Source: Williamsia limnetica
Lineage (GTDB): Bacteria > Actinomycetota > Actinomycetes > Mycobacteriales > Mycobacteriaceae
DNA: 64,000 bases
Direction of reading: 5' to 3'
Assembly: GCF_003217475.1 (NCBI RefSeq)
Contig: NZ_QJSP01000008.1
Location: forward strand, 1 to 64,000
Of the stretch, positions 8,328-17,229 are shown piece by piece (the first letter of the stretch is position 1; each line of letters starts with the position of its first letter). The notes beneath the pieces were generated by a model. That model was not told the DNA's origin and did not search any database. It saw only the letters and a list, made by a program, of their open reading frames with translations. Made by a program: the position numbers and the translations under genes.

Positions 8328-9155
8328 TCAGAGCGAGCCGGCACTACGCTGCCGGAATGAGGTCGGCGTCTGTCCGCAGTAGTCGGTGAACGCCCGGGCG
8401 AACGAGCTCGCGTTCTCGAAACCTACTGCGCGGGCGGTCTCCTGGACAGACTGGTCTTGTGATGCCAACAGCGCCATGGCCCTGAGCATCCGGGCACGCA
8501 GGAGGTAGGTACGCCACGACGAGCCGGTCTCCTCCTGGAACATCCGGCGCAGCGTCCGCTCGGACACCGCCACGCTGCGGGCGACCTGGGTGATACTGAT
8601 CGAACGCAGGTTTTCTTTCGTGAACGCCATCGCGGCTGCCACGACCGCATCATCCGAGGTCGGCAGGCTGAGGGTTTCACCACCGTTCGCGATGGCCTCG
8701 AGCAGTAGGTTGCCGAGTGTGGCGAAGAAACTGTTGGCCTCGGGGTCGGTGCTCAGGCGACTGATCGGCCAGCGTCGGGCGTACACGATCATCTCCCGTA
8801 TCAACGGGGAAACACTGAGTATCGCGGCATTGTGCCCCTGGTAGGAGACGAGCTCTGGGTCGAACATCACCGCTATCGATCGCACATTGGGGTTCATCGT
8901 GGCCTGATGCCGGAGCCCCGCCGGAATCCAGACCGCCCGTTGGGGCGGCAAGAGGTAGTGCGCATTGGCAGTCTCGACCTCGACGACGCCGCCGATGGCG
9001 TATTCGATCTGGTGCTCGTCATGTGAGTGCCACCCGGTGACAAGGCGCTCGCCTTCGTAGAGGCGGCTCCCTGCCGTGACCACCGCGCTGCGGCGCAGCC
9101 GTTTCACATTGGCCGCTTTCGCATGAGGCGTGGCCGAATGTGTGGAGTCGGTCAT
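8328..9155 (-). CDS. AraC family transcriptional regulator with cupin-like sensor
   Basis: A 275-residue regulator from the ATG at 9155; upstream in-frame codons reach 9335 but would run into the divergent gene. The N-terminal cupin-like half (WHSHDEHQIEYAIGG, LLPPQRAVWIPAG) would bind an effector. The C-terminal half has the two HTH units of AraC proteins (ITQVARSVAVSERTLRRMF; TARAVGFENASSFARAF). It is divergent from amidohydrolase no. 1 at 9217 with only 61 bp between, so it probably regulates that gene. Effector unknown. Confidence 0.88.
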   Translation of the reverse strand: MTDSTHSATPHAKAANVKRLRRSAVVTAGSRLYEGERLVTGWHSHDEHQIEYAIGGVVEVETANAHYLLPPQRAVWIPAGLRHQATMNPNVRSIAVMFDPELVSYQGHNAAILSVSPLIREMIVYARRWPISRLSTDPEANSFFATLGNLLLEAIANGGETLSLPTSDDAVVAAAMAFTKENLRSISITQVARSVAVSERTLRRMFQEETGSSWRTYLLRARMLRAMALLASQDQSVQETARAVGFENASSFARAFTDYCGQTPTSFRQRSAGSL

Positions 9156-9216
9156 GGTTGTGAACGGTACAACAGAGTGACAGCCCACGTGATCTACCGC
9201 ACTCATTGGAGGTTCC

Positions 9217-10485
9217 ATGAACATCGAGGACATGATCCTTGTCAGCATCGACGACCACGTCGTCGAGCCGCCCGACATGTTCGAGAACCACGTCCCGGCC
9301 AAGTATGTCGACGAGGCACCGAAGGTGATCGTCACCGAGGCAGGAATCGACCAATGGGTCTACCAGGGCAAACCCACCGGCGTGAGTGGGCTCAACGCGG
9401 TCGTGTCCTGGCCTGCCGAAGAGTGGGGTCGCGACCCTGCCCGTTTCGCCGAGATGCGACCGGGTGTGTACGACGTGCACGAGCGCGTCCGCGACATGAG
9501 CCGCAACGGCATCCTTGCGTCGATGTGCTTTCCGACGTTCACCGGATTCTCCGCACGCCACCTCAACCAGCATCAGGCCGAGGTCACCATCGTGATGGTC
9601 CAGGCCTACAACGACTGGCACATCGACGAGTGGTGCGCCGCCTATCCCGACCGCTTCCTGCCCCTGGCACTCCTGCCGACGTGGAACCCACCGGCCATGG
9701 TCGCCGAGATCAAGCGCGTGGCGGCCAAGGGGTGCCGGGCCGTCACCATGCCCGAGATCCCACACCTCGAAGGCCTGCCGAGCTACCACGACATCGACTA
9801 CTGGGGCCCGGTGTTCCAGACGCTGTCAGACGAGAACGTGGTCATGTGTCTCCACATCGGGTCGGGGTTCGGCGCGATCTCGATGGCCAAAGACGCACCC
9901 ATCGACAACCTGATCGTTCTCGCGACGCAGATCTCCGCGATCGCCGCCCAGGATCTGCTGTGGGGGCCGGCCATGCGGGGGTATCCCAATCTCCGATTCG
10001 CGTTCTCCGAAGGCGGAATCGGTTGGATCCCCTTCTATCTCGACCGGTGCGACCGGCACTACACCAACCAGCGGTGGCTCAGGCGCGACTTCGGCGGCAA
10101 GCTGCCCAGCGAGGTTTTCAAGGAGCACTCGCTGGCGTGTTACGTCACCGATCCGACGGCCCTCAAGCTTCGGCACGAGATCGGCATCGACACGATCGCG
10201 TGGGAATGCGACTTTCCGCATTCTGACTGCTTCTTCCCTGACGCGGCCGAAAGCGTGTACGGCGAGCTGACTGCCGTGGGCGCGAGCGACAGTGACATCA
10301 ACAAGATCACGTTCGAGAACTCGTGCCGGCACTTCGGCTGGGATCCCTTCGCGAAGACCAAGCGCGAAGACGCCACCGTCGGGGCGTTGCGGGCCACCGC
10401 CACCGATGTCGATGTATCCATTCGCCCCCGCGCCGAGTGGGCGAGGCTCTACGCGGAAAAGCACCTGGTCACCGGCCAGGCATAG
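9217..10485 (+). CDS. Amidohydrolase-superfamily metal enzyme (Amidohydro_2 type), paralogue 1
   Basis: A 422-residue TIM-barrel protein. It begins MNIEDMILVSIDDHVVEP, where D12-x-H14-x2-E17 is the N-terminal metal-site signature of ACMSD-like amidohydrolases. A barrel His appears in VMCLHIG and the C-terminal Asp/His region is ECDFPHSD. Family members decarboxylate or hydrolyse ring or keto-acid substrates; which applies here cannot be said. Nearly colinear with 21219-22487 and more distantly with 28711-29907. RBS GGAGG precedes the ATG. Divergent AraC gene suggests induction by a pathway compound. Confidence 0.86.
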   Translation: MNIEDMILVSIDDHVVEPPDMFENHVPAKYVDEAPKVIVTEAGIDQWVYQGKPTGVSGLNAVVSWPAEEWGRDPARFAEMRPGVYDVHERVRDMSRNGILASMCFPTFTGFSARHLNQHQAEVTIVMVQAYNDWHIDEWCAAYPDRFLPLALLPTWNPPAMVAEIKRVAAKGCRAVTMPEIPHLEGLPSYHDIDYWGPVFQTLSDENVVMCLHIGSGFGAISMAKDAPIDNLIVLATQISAIAAQDLLWGPAMRGYPNLRFAFSEGGIGWIPFYLDRCDRHYTNQRWLRRDFGGKLPSEVFKEHSLACYVTDPTALKLRHEIGIDTIAWECDFPHSDCFFPDAAESVYGELTAVGASDSDINKITFENSCRHFGWDPFAKTKREDATVGALRATATDVDVSIRPRAEWARLYAEKHLVTGQA

Positions 10486-10507
10486 ATTCTCAGAGAGGAA
10501 GCGTGCC

Positions 10508-10768
10508 ATGTACGCGAGCACCAGGATCCAGCAGCACATCGCGCGGTGGACGCCGGATCGATACGACACAGCCATGATCGAGTTCGCCTTGCAGTGGCAG
10601 TACTTCGGCGGAGGAGACGCCGCCGAGATCTTCGAAACGTTCGGGCTGCCCGAGCGCCACTACTTCCAGCGACTGCTGGGCTGGATGTCCGCGGACGGTG
10701 TCCCGGGGGTCGACGACGACGCTCGTTGCCGCATCACCGAGGTGTGCCATCGCCGACTCGCGGCCTAG
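10508..10768 (+). CDS. Small DUF3263-like protein
   Basis: An 86-residue protein. The segment FALQWQYFGGGDAAEIFETF followed by GLPERHYFQRLLGWM resembles the core of actinobacterial DUF3263 proteins, which look like small helix-turn-helix proteins. ATG at 10508 follows GAGAGGAAG. It sits 22 nt after amidohydrolase no. 1 and is probably cotranscribed with it. Its TAG and the TAG of the convergent esterase gene share a single CTAG at 10765-10768. Role unknown; DNA binding is inference. Confidence 0.68.
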   Translation: MYASTRIQQHIARWTPDRYDTAMIEFALQWQYFGGGDAAEIFETFGLPERHYFQRLLGWMSADGVPGVDDDARCRITEVCHRRLAA

Positions 10769-11562
10769 ATCAGCTCGGTGAGGTGCTCGATCATGAAATC
10801 AATGGCTGATTCCGAAGCAGGAGTGAATGGATAGGCCAGGTTCCAGATGTGCGGCTGCCCCTCGTGCACCTTCAAACGGACGTCCACACCGGCGTTCGTC
10901 GCCGTCTGCGCCAGCAGCAGTGCATCATCACGCAACACCTCGCTGTCACTGACCTGGACGACCAGCCGAGGCTGTCCGGTCCAGTCGCCGAGCGCTGGTG
11001 ACACCAGCGGATCGGTTGCCGGATGCCCCGCCAAATAGTCCGCTGCCGCCTCGGTTGCCTGCTGCAAAGAGAAACGCTCGTCGCTGGTCTCGTTCTCGGA
11101 GAAGCTGACCGCCGAGTTTCGTAGGTCGGCCCACGGGGAGAACAGGAACGCCCCGACCGGGCCCGGGATCCCCAGTTCCCGCAGCCGCAGCAGCAGCGCC
11201 GCAGCCAATCCACCTCCTGCCGAATCACCCCACAACGCAATATGGTCCGGACGTATCCGCTCCGTGATCAATCGATACGCGGCTACGGCGTCATCCAACG
11301 CTGCGGGGAAAGGACTCTCGCCGGACAGCCGGTAGCCCACAGCGAACACCTGTATCTGGCACGCCTCCGCGATCCGCACGAGGCTGTCGGCGAACATCTG
11401 CGGCGACCCTTTGCGGTAACCACCCCCATGGAAGTGCAGCAGAGCGCAGACGCTCCTGGCGTGGACCGGCACGACGTGCATGATGCGAACGTGTTCGACG
11501 CCCAGCGTCACCACCCGCGTCACCGCGCCGAGATCCTCAGTTGCAGGCTGTGTTTCAGTCAC
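10765..11562 (-). CDS. Alpha/beta-hydrolase, hormone-sensitive-lipase-type esterase
   Basis: A 265-residue carboxylesterase from the GTG at 11562 (GAAAGG seven bases upstream); a longer in-frame reading to 11709 would overlap the IclR gene. The oxyanion motif HFHGGGY, nucleophile elbow GDSAGGG and a C-terminal His in EGQPHIW give the HSL/acetyl-esterase family. In this context it could hydrolyse a lactone made by the Baeyer-Villiger monooxygenase at 12618; that is inference. It lies 55 bp downstream of the IclR gene on the same strand. Confidence 0.85.
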   Translation of the reverse strand: MTETQPATEDLGAVTRVVTLGVEHVRIMHVVPVHARSVCALLHFHGGGYRKGSPQMFADSLVRIAEACQIQVFAVGYRLSGESPFPAALDDAVAAYRLITERIRPDHIALWGDSAGGGLAAALLLRLRELGIPGPVGAFLFSPWADLRNSAVSFSENETSDERFSLQQATEAAADYLAGHPATDPLVSPALGDWTGQPRLVVQVSDSEVLRDDALLLAQTATNAGVDVRLKVHEGQPHIWNLAYPFTPASESAIDFMIEHLTELI

Positions 11563-11617
11563 GTTCACACCTTTCACGTGTTGCTGGCCATGCGGGGGGC
11601 GCGGGTCGGTCGAGACC

Positions 11618-12514
11618 TCAAAGGGAGACACTCCAGTCGTGGGCCGGCGCCCTGCCACCGATCTGCCTGGTGAGCAATTGGGCCGAGGCTGTGACCGGTT
11701 GCGCGGCAACCGCGATATCGGCCCCGCGACGCCTGCCGATGTGTAGCAGCGTCAGGCAGAAAGCGACCCGCCCGTCGGGGTCGAAGACCGGAGCTGCAAT
11801 GTTCCCGACATCGTATTCGGCGTCGGGATCGACCTCCCGGACCGCATAGTCAGGCTGGTCGTCGAAGAACTGCTCGAGCAGGGCTTTCCGGAGGGCCAGG
11901 TCGTTCGGGCGTTCGGCCAGCTCCCTGGTCAGCGACCGTCGTTCCGGGCCCGGATCTCCGAGACCTACGGTGTAGCCGCGGTCGCGCACCGCAGATCCAT
12001 AAGCGGTGAGGTACGTCGCCACGCGCTCTTGCAGATCATCCGGTAGTTCGGTGATCCACTCACGCAAGTCCGTCGGTGCGAGCCACGCCAGAAATGGCTG
12101 GCCGAAAGGGGGTTGCAGCGGAATGCGCTGGCCGGGGACGAGTTCGAGCTGCCGACCGCTCGGCTTGCCTTCGACGGCGATGCAGAGAATGTCGCGGCCC
12201 ACCATCACCGTGCCCGAGCACTCGAGACCGGTGGCGGCTGCCAGGTTGACCATTTCGGTGCGAGCGAGGCCGATCACGGGGTGGGCGCCGGCCGCGGCGT
12301 GGCCGGCGGCGACCACCGCGGGACCAAGCGTGTAGGTCTTGTGTCGCGGATGCCGGATCACATAGCCGCCGTCACTCATCACCTTGAGCACCGCGAACAT
12401 CGATCCGGGACTGACGTCCAGCGACTTCGAGAGCTCACTGAGCGTGAAGGTGCTGCGCTCGTTCACGGTCAAGAAATCGAGCACCTGTAGTGCGCGGAGG
12501 GCCGACAGAGACAT
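11618..12514 (-). CDS. IclR family transcriptional regulator
   Basis: A 298-residue regulator. ATG at 12514 is chosen because TAGGAG lies just upstream. The N-terminal winged helix (ALRALQVLDFL, LSELSKSLDVSPGSMFAVLKVM) is followed by an IclR effector domain (about residues 75-250; GLECSGTVMVGRDILCIA). Divergent from the BVMO gene across about 100 bp containing inverted repeats, so it likely controls the BVMO-SDR operon and itself. Effector unknown. Confidence 0.9.
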   Translation of the reverse strand: MSLSALRALQVLDFLTVNERSTFTLSELSKSLDVSPGSMFAVLKVMSDGGYVIRHPRHKTYTLGPAVVAAGHAAAGAHPVIGLARTEMVNLAAATGLECSGTVMVGRDILCIAVEGKPSGRQLELVPGQRIPLQPPFGQPFLAWLAPTDLREWITELPDDLQERVATYLTAYGSAVRDRGYTVGLGDPGPERRSLTRELAERPNDLALRKALLEQFFDDQPDYAVREVDPDAEYDVGNIAAPVFDPDGRVAFCLTLLHIGRRRGADIAVAAQPVTASAQLLTRQIGGRAPAHDWSVSL

Positions 12515-12617
12515 CCAACTCCTAGATGTGATCAAAACGTTGACGTGATCTTCGCCTCAGGCTAGCGTAGCCCACCAAGTTACGAAAAACTTTTCGGAAT
12601 GCTGAAAAGAGGCTCGA
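12515..12617. promoter_or_regulatory. Divergent IclR/BVMO promoter region with inverted repeats
   Basis: Between the two divergent starts lie CGAAAAACTTTTCG (12583-12596; 6-bp arms, 2-bp centre) and, nearer the IclR gene, TCAAAACGTTGA (12532-12543) flanked by two GTGATC copies. Either could be the IclR operator. Binding is inferred from position only. Confidence 0.45.
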
Positions 12618-14597
12618 ATGACAGAGAACAACTTTCGCCGAGACGCATTGGCGAGCTCGAATCTTCACGCTCTACGACTCGCACTCCTACACGCCACGGG
12701 CGACCCGGAACTGGCGCAGATGAAGCTCGAACTGGTGCCGATCCGCAGTGGCGCAGCGTTCGAGATGACGATCGCCGAGGGCGACCGCGAGGCGCTCTTC
12801 CGCAAGGCGGAGGCCTTTGTCGACGGCGTCGGCGCGAGCTACGTGCCGCGCGAACTCGACGAATGTGAACTCCGCGACATGATGGAACTCGCCCTCGGCC
12901 AGAAGCTGACCGACGCCGAGTACGCGGTGGCCAGGCTGATGCCCGCGGTCGACGAGTTCCCACTTTTCACGCAGTGGAGCGCGGAGCGCCCAGATCGCGC
13001 CGATGAGTTCTCGGTCGTGATTGTCGGCGCGGGGCTCTGCGGTATCGCCATGGGGGTGCAACTCGAGCAACTCGGCATCTCGTACGTCATCTATGAACGC
13101 CGGCCCGATGTCGGCGGCACGTGGGCAATCAACACCTATCCGGACGCACGGGTCGACACCGCCAGCACCACATACGAATACAGCTTCGTGAAGAACCACC
13201 CGTGGACCGAACAGTTCGCTCGGCAACCCGAGGTGCGGGGTTACCTCGAGATGGTTGCGAAGAACTATGGGGTGTACGACAACATCCGGTTCGAGCACGA
13301 GGTCCAGGCGGCCGAGTTCGATGAACGGTCATCGTCGTGGGCATTGCGGGTGGCCGACGCCGACGGTGTCGCCTGGGACGTGAGCAGCAACTTCGTGGTC
13401 ACCGCCACCGGATTGTTCTCCACCCCCAAAAAGCTTGTCGCCGATGGCATCGATGACTACGCGGGAGAAGTCATCCACACGACCGAGTGGACCGATGAGC
13501 ACAGCGCCGAAGGCAAGACAGTCGCCATCATCGGCAACGGCTCCACCGGAGTCCAAATCCTCGCGCGCATCGCAGACGCCGCCGATCAGGTCTACGTCTT
13601 CCAGCGGACTCCCCAATGGATCGCGCCCCGAGAAGGGTATGGCGAGGCGGTCAGTGCCGAGATGCGGTGGATACTCGACAATATCCCGCACTACTGGAAC
13701 TGGGCTCGCACCACTGCACTCAAACCCAACAATCCTCGCGACACGATTCAGCCTGACCCCCAATGGCAGGCCTCGGGTGGCATTTTCAGTAAGAGCAACG
13801 ACAGGTTGCGCGCAAACCTCACCCAGTACATCCGATCGCAGGTAGACAACCGCGCCGATCTGGTCGAAAAGCTGGTTCCCGACTACACCCCGGCCGCTCG
13901 ACGTCCGATCGTCGACAACAAGTGGTACCGATCGCTCACCCGCGACAACGTCGAGTTGGTGACCGATGGTATCGAGAGGTTCACCGCCGATGGGATCGTC
14001 ACGGCCGACGGCACCCACCGCACCGTCGATCTGGCGCTGACGGCCGTGGGTTTCGAGGTCACAAAATGGCTCTGGCCCATTGACTTTCGTGGCGTCGGCG
14101 GCGTACACATCGAAGAGCGCTGGAACAAAGAGGGTGGCCCCCGGGCGTACCTCGGCCTGGCCATCCCCGAGTTCCCCAACCTCTTCGTGCTCTACGGGCC
14201 CAATGCCCAGCCTGCGACCGGCGGCGGGATCGGCGTCGGCGGACTACCCGCGTGGATGGAGTCCTGGGTGGGCTACATCGCCAGGGTCATCGTCGCGGTC
14301 ATCGAAGACGGCAACGACAGCGCGGAGGTCACCGACGAGGCGTTCTGGGAGTTCAACAACGCCATCGACGAAGAGGCCGGCAAACTGATCTGGCTCGACC
14401 CCAAGGCAAATCCCGAGCGAAACTATTACGTCAACGAGCACGGACGCCTAGGGACCAGCACCCCGATGTCGGGACTTGAACTCGCCACGCGCCTGCTCCA
14501 CCTCAACCGCGGCGACTATACGTTCGCCGTTGCAGCACAGCACTCTTCGGACACAGACGACACCGACGACACCGACGACCTCGAGACGGTGGCCTGA
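12618..14597 (+). CDS. Flavin-dependent Baeyer-Villiger monooxygenase
   Basis: A 659-residue FAD/NADPH enzyme that inserts oxygen next to a ketone to give an ester or lactone. After an extra N-terminal region of about 130 residues come the FAD site GAGLCG (137-142), DVGGTW, the BVMO fingerprint as Y281-A-G-x3-H287-x3-W291 (Tyr and Thr replace the usual Phe and Pro), and the NADPH site GNGSTG (306-311). The tail is Asp/Thr repeats. First gene of an operon with three SDRs. The extension is like that of large-ring-ketone BVMOs. Substrate unknown. Confidence 0.93.
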   Translation: MTENNFRRDALASSNLHALRLALLHATGDPELAQMKLELVPIRSGAAFEMTIAEGDREALFRKAEAFVDGVGASYVPRELDECELRDMMELALGQKLTDAEYAVARLMPAVDEFPLFTQWSAERPDRADEFSVVIVGAGLCGIAMGVQLEQLGISYVIYERRPDVGGTWAINTYPDARVDTASTTYEYSFVKNHPWTEQFARQPEVRGYLEMVAKNYGVYDNIRFEHEVQAAEFDERSSSWALRVADADGVAWDVSSNFVVTATGLFSTPKKLVADGIDDYAGEVIHTTEWTDEHSAEGKTVAIIGNGSTGVQILARIADAADQVYVFQRTPQWIAPREGYGEAVSAEMRWILDNIPHYWNWARTTALKPNNPRDTIQPDPQWQASGGIFSKSNDRLRANLTQYIRSQVDNRADLVEKLVPDYTPAARRPIVDNKWYRSLTRDNVELVTDGIERFTADGIVTADGTHRTVDLALTAVGFEVTKWLWPIDFRGVGGVHIEERWNKEGGPRAYLGLAIPEFPNLFVLYGPNAQPATGGGIGVGGLPAWMESWVGYIARVIVAVIEDGNDSAEVTDEAFWEFNNAIDEEAGKLIWLDPKANPERNYYVNEHGRLGTSTPMSGLELATRLLHLNRGDYTFAVAAQHSSDTDDTDDTDDLETVA

Positions 14598-14679
14598 CGC
14601 CCCGGGGGTGCCACCGAAGATCGGCGCGCATCCATCAGCCCGCCGCATTACGACCTACCGAAGAAAGCCGAGACAGAAC

Positions 14680-15504
14680 ATGATCGATCTAGGATTGGAC
14701 GGCGCCCGCGCCATCGTTGTCGGCGCGGGATTCATCCCGGTACGGGCGGGCAATGGCCGCGGATCCGCATTGCAATTGGCCCGGGCGGGAGCCACCGTCG
14801 CCTGTATCGACAAGGACGCCGAACGCGCAGAACAGATCGTTCGGGAGGTCACCGACGAAGGCGGCAAGGCGTTCGCAATCATTGCCGACGTACTCGACTC
14901 CGCTGCTGCCCGGCGCGCGGTCGATGAGGCGGCGGAGCGGCTGGGCGGACTCGACGTCTGCGTCGACATCGTCGGTGGCGCCAGGTGGAGCAAGGCTGCC
15001 GACATCGCCGACAAAGACTGGGATTCCCAAATCCTTCTCAATCTGACGCAGGTCTTCTACGTGTTCAAGGCAGCGATACCGTATCTGATCTCCAACGAGA
15101 TGGGAGGCTCACTCATAGCCCTCACCTCGGTGGACGGCATCGGCTCGTCGCGATTCCACGCCGGATACGGCGCCGCGAAAGCGGGGGTCATCTCACTTGT
15201 CAAGACTTTTGCCGACGAATACGGCGAGCACGGCGTGCGGGTCAATTCGATTGCGCCGGGCAACGTCGGCGGAAACAACTGGGATCTCCCCGAGGTCCCA
15301 TTCGGCGAAGACGTCGTCAACGCCCTCGCTCCTCCGCGCGGTCGCGACATCGCGGATGCCGTGCTGTTCCTTGCATCTCGACTCGCCGCGAAGATCACCG
15401 GTCAGACGCTGGTCGTCGACGGCGGTGCGGTCATCCAGAGTCCATGGCGCATGACCGAAGACCAGATCGAGCGCAACGCCGCCTTCTCGAATGCGACGTC
15501 CTAG
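14680..15504 (+). CDS. SDR family oxidoreductase with an altered cofactor loop
   Basis: A 274-residue SDR. The usual glycine loop TGxxxGIG is replaced by VGAGFIPVRAGNGRGSA, a longer loop with extra residues before the second Gly pair. The rest is standard: CVDIVGG in place of NNAG, ALTSVDG, YGAAKAG with catalytic Tyr and Lys, and VNSIAPG. ATG at 14680; 82 bp after the BVMO gene and 3 bp before the next SDR. It probably works in the same pathway on a CoA ester or ring alcohol; not resolvable. Confidence 0.85.
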   Translation: MIDLGLDGARAIVVGAGFIPVRAGNGRGSALQLARAGATVACIDKDAERAEQIVREVTDEGGKAFAIIADVLDSAAARRAVDEAAERLGGLDVCVDIVGGARWSKAADIADKDWDSQILLNLTQVFYVFKAAIPYLISNEMGGSLIALTSVDGIGSSRFHAGYGAAKAGVISLVKTFADEYGEHGVRVNSIAPGNVGGNNWDLPEVPFGEDVVNALAPPRGRDIADAVLFLASRLAAKITGQTLVVDGGAVIQSPWRMTEDQIERNAAFSNATS

Positions 15505-15507
15505 CTT

Positions 15508-16317
15508 ATGTCTGCTACTCAGAGTTCCTCTGTGATCGATGCTTTTCTCGTCGCAGACAAAGTCGCCCTCATCACCGGGGGCGGGGGCGGTATCGGGCAG
15601 GAGTCAGCAATCGTGCTCGCTGCGGCGGGCGCCCGCGTACTCGCCACGGACATCGACGAACAGGGTCTGCAGCAGACAAGAAGGCGAGCCGAGGACCAAG
15701 GGCTCGCCATCGAAACGTGCACTGTCGACGTCTCCGACCCCACAGCGATATCGGATGTGGTCGACGATGTCGTGGCTCATCACGGCCGACTGGACATCCT
15801 GGTCAACGCGGCACGGATCATGATCATGCGCAACGCCCTGGACGTCACCCCCGATGAACTGGAGACGGTCTTCCGGATCAATGTCGGCGGTACGTTCTTC
15901 AGTTGCCAGGCGGCGGGACGGGTCATGAAGCCCGGAAGCAGCATCGTCAACCTGACGTCGTCCATCCAGGACCGCACCAGTCCAGGTCGCATCACTTACG
16001 CGATCTCCAAAGGTGGTGTTGCGCAGTTGACACGCACCTTCGCATTGGAGCTCGGGCCGGCCGGGGTGCGGGTCAATGCCATCGCGCCGGGTTGGGTCGA
16101 GACCGGGATGACCGACCAGCACTGGACACACGCCGACGGCACGATCGACCACGACCAGCGCGAGAAGTACGTCGCGATGATGACGACCGCGTCACCGCTC
16201 GGAGTCGTGGGTACCACCCGCGATGTCGCACTCTCGGTGCTCCAACTCGCCTCTGATGCAGGTGCTTTCATCACCGGGCAGGTAGTGCGGATCAACGGCG
16301 GGTCGTTCATGGCATGA
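15508..16317 (+). CDS. SDR family oxidoreductase
   Basis: A 269-residue SDR with a standard cofactor loop ITGGGGGIGQ, an Asp after the second strand (ATDID) favouring NAD, catalytic YAISK and VNAIAPG. The conserved NNAG stretch reads NAARIM, an unusual change of the Gly to Arg near the cofactor. ATG at 15508 is 3 bp after the previous stop, so the pair is cotranscribed. Alcohol/ketone conversion in the BVMO pathway is likely. Confidence 0.87.
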   Translation: MSATQSSSVIDAFLVADKVALITGGGGGIGQESAIVLAAAGARVLATDIDEQGLQQTRRRAEDQGLAIETCTVDVSDPTAISDVVDDVVAHHGRLDILVNAARIMIMRNALDVTPDELETVFRINVGGTFFSCQAAGRVMKPGSSIVNLTSSIQDRTSPGRITYAISKGGVAQLTRTFALELGPAGVRVNAIAPGWVETGMTDQHWTHADGTIDHDQREKYVAMMTTASPLGVVGTTRDVALSVLQLASDAGAFITGQVVRINGGSFMA

Positions 16318-16414
16318 CCCGCTCACGTAGGCGACCGACAACAGTTACGAGTTCGCGGGCCACGAAGGTTCTGCGCCGAGAAGTATCCGCGAACGCGGAG
16401 AGAGGACCGATTTC

Positions 16415-17185
16415 ATGAGCCTCAGGCTCGAGGGCAAGGTCGCAGTGGTGACAGGTGGCGCCAGCGGCATCGGAGAACAGACGGCACGTACATTCCTCCG
16501 TGAAGGCGCACGAGTGGTGATCGCCGACATCAACGACGAGTTGGGCGAGAACGTCGCCCGGGAGTTCGGGGATGACGCCCTCTTCGTGCATGCAGATGCC
16601 ACCAACCAGGACGACTGGGATCATCTGTTGTTCACGACAACCGAGCATTTCTCGCCGCTCGACATCTTGGTCAACAATGCCGGCGGTGGCCGCGGCGTGG
16701 GCAAGATCGTCGACGAGGTGTACGACGGCCACCATTCGATCATGGAGCTGAACGTGACCTCGGTGTGGATGGGCACTCGCGCCGCCCTACCGGTGATGCA
16801 GGGTCGAGGGGGTGGGTCGATCGTGAACATCTCGTCGATCGACGGTCTTGTCGGAGTCGAGGGGATGACCTCGTACGTCGCATCCAAGTTCGCGGTCACC
16901 GGTCTCACCAAAGCCGTTGCGTTCGAGGGGGGCCCGTTCAATGTGCGGGTCAACTCCGTTCATCCTGGTTTCATCGAGACCCCGATGATGCTCAAAGCCA
17001 CCGGAACCGTGCGCACCCGACTCGAGTCGGCGATGCAGAAGCAACCCATAGCCCGGTTCGGTAAGCCTGAGGATGTCGCGAACGCCGTCCTTTTCTTCGC
17101 GTCGGACGAAAGCTCCTATTGCACCGGCACGTCGCTGATCGTCGACGGAGGTCAGCTCGCCGGGCCACACCGGGAACCGATGTGA
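16415..17185 (+). CDS. SDR family alcohol dehydrogenase (cyclopentanol/hydroxysteroid-dehydrogenase-like)
   Basis: A 256-residue classical SDR: VTGGASGIG at residues 12-20, IADIND, NNAGGGRG, ISSIDGLVG, YVASKFA and VNSVHPGFIETPM. The ISSIxGLVG ... VNSVHPG pattern is shared with cyclopentanol dehydrogenase and 3-alpha,20-beta-hydroxysteroid dehydrogenase. With the BVMO upstream, it may supply the ketone substrate. ATG at 16415 follows GAGAGAGGA. It is followed 44 bp later by the binding-protein gene. Confidence 0.88.
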   Translation: MSLRLEGKVAVVTGGASGIGEQTARTFLREGARVVIADINDELGENVAREFGDDALFVHADATNQDDWDHLLFTTTEHFSPLDILVNNAGGGRGVGKIVDEVYDGHHSIMELNVTSVWMGTRAALPVMQGRGGGSIVNISSIDGLVGVEGMTSYVASKFAVTGLTKAVAFEGGPFNVRVNSVHPGFIETPMMLKATGTVRTRLESAMQKQPIARFGKPEDVANAVLFFASDESSYCTGTSLIVDGGQLAGPHREPM

Positions 17186-17229
17186 GAAAACCACTGTCAG
17201 CACCTTCCCCATCTACCGAAAGGTTGACG

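Noticed and set aside
10486-10507. ATTCTC in the gap after amidohydrolase no. 1 as an operator
   Set aside because: It overlaps the ribosome-binding region of the next gene, the left half is poor, and I saw no partner site.
14550-14590. GACGACACC-type repeats at the BVMO 3' end as a CRISPR or regulatory repeat
   Set aside because: They are in-frame codons for an Asp/Thr tail, too short and without spacers.
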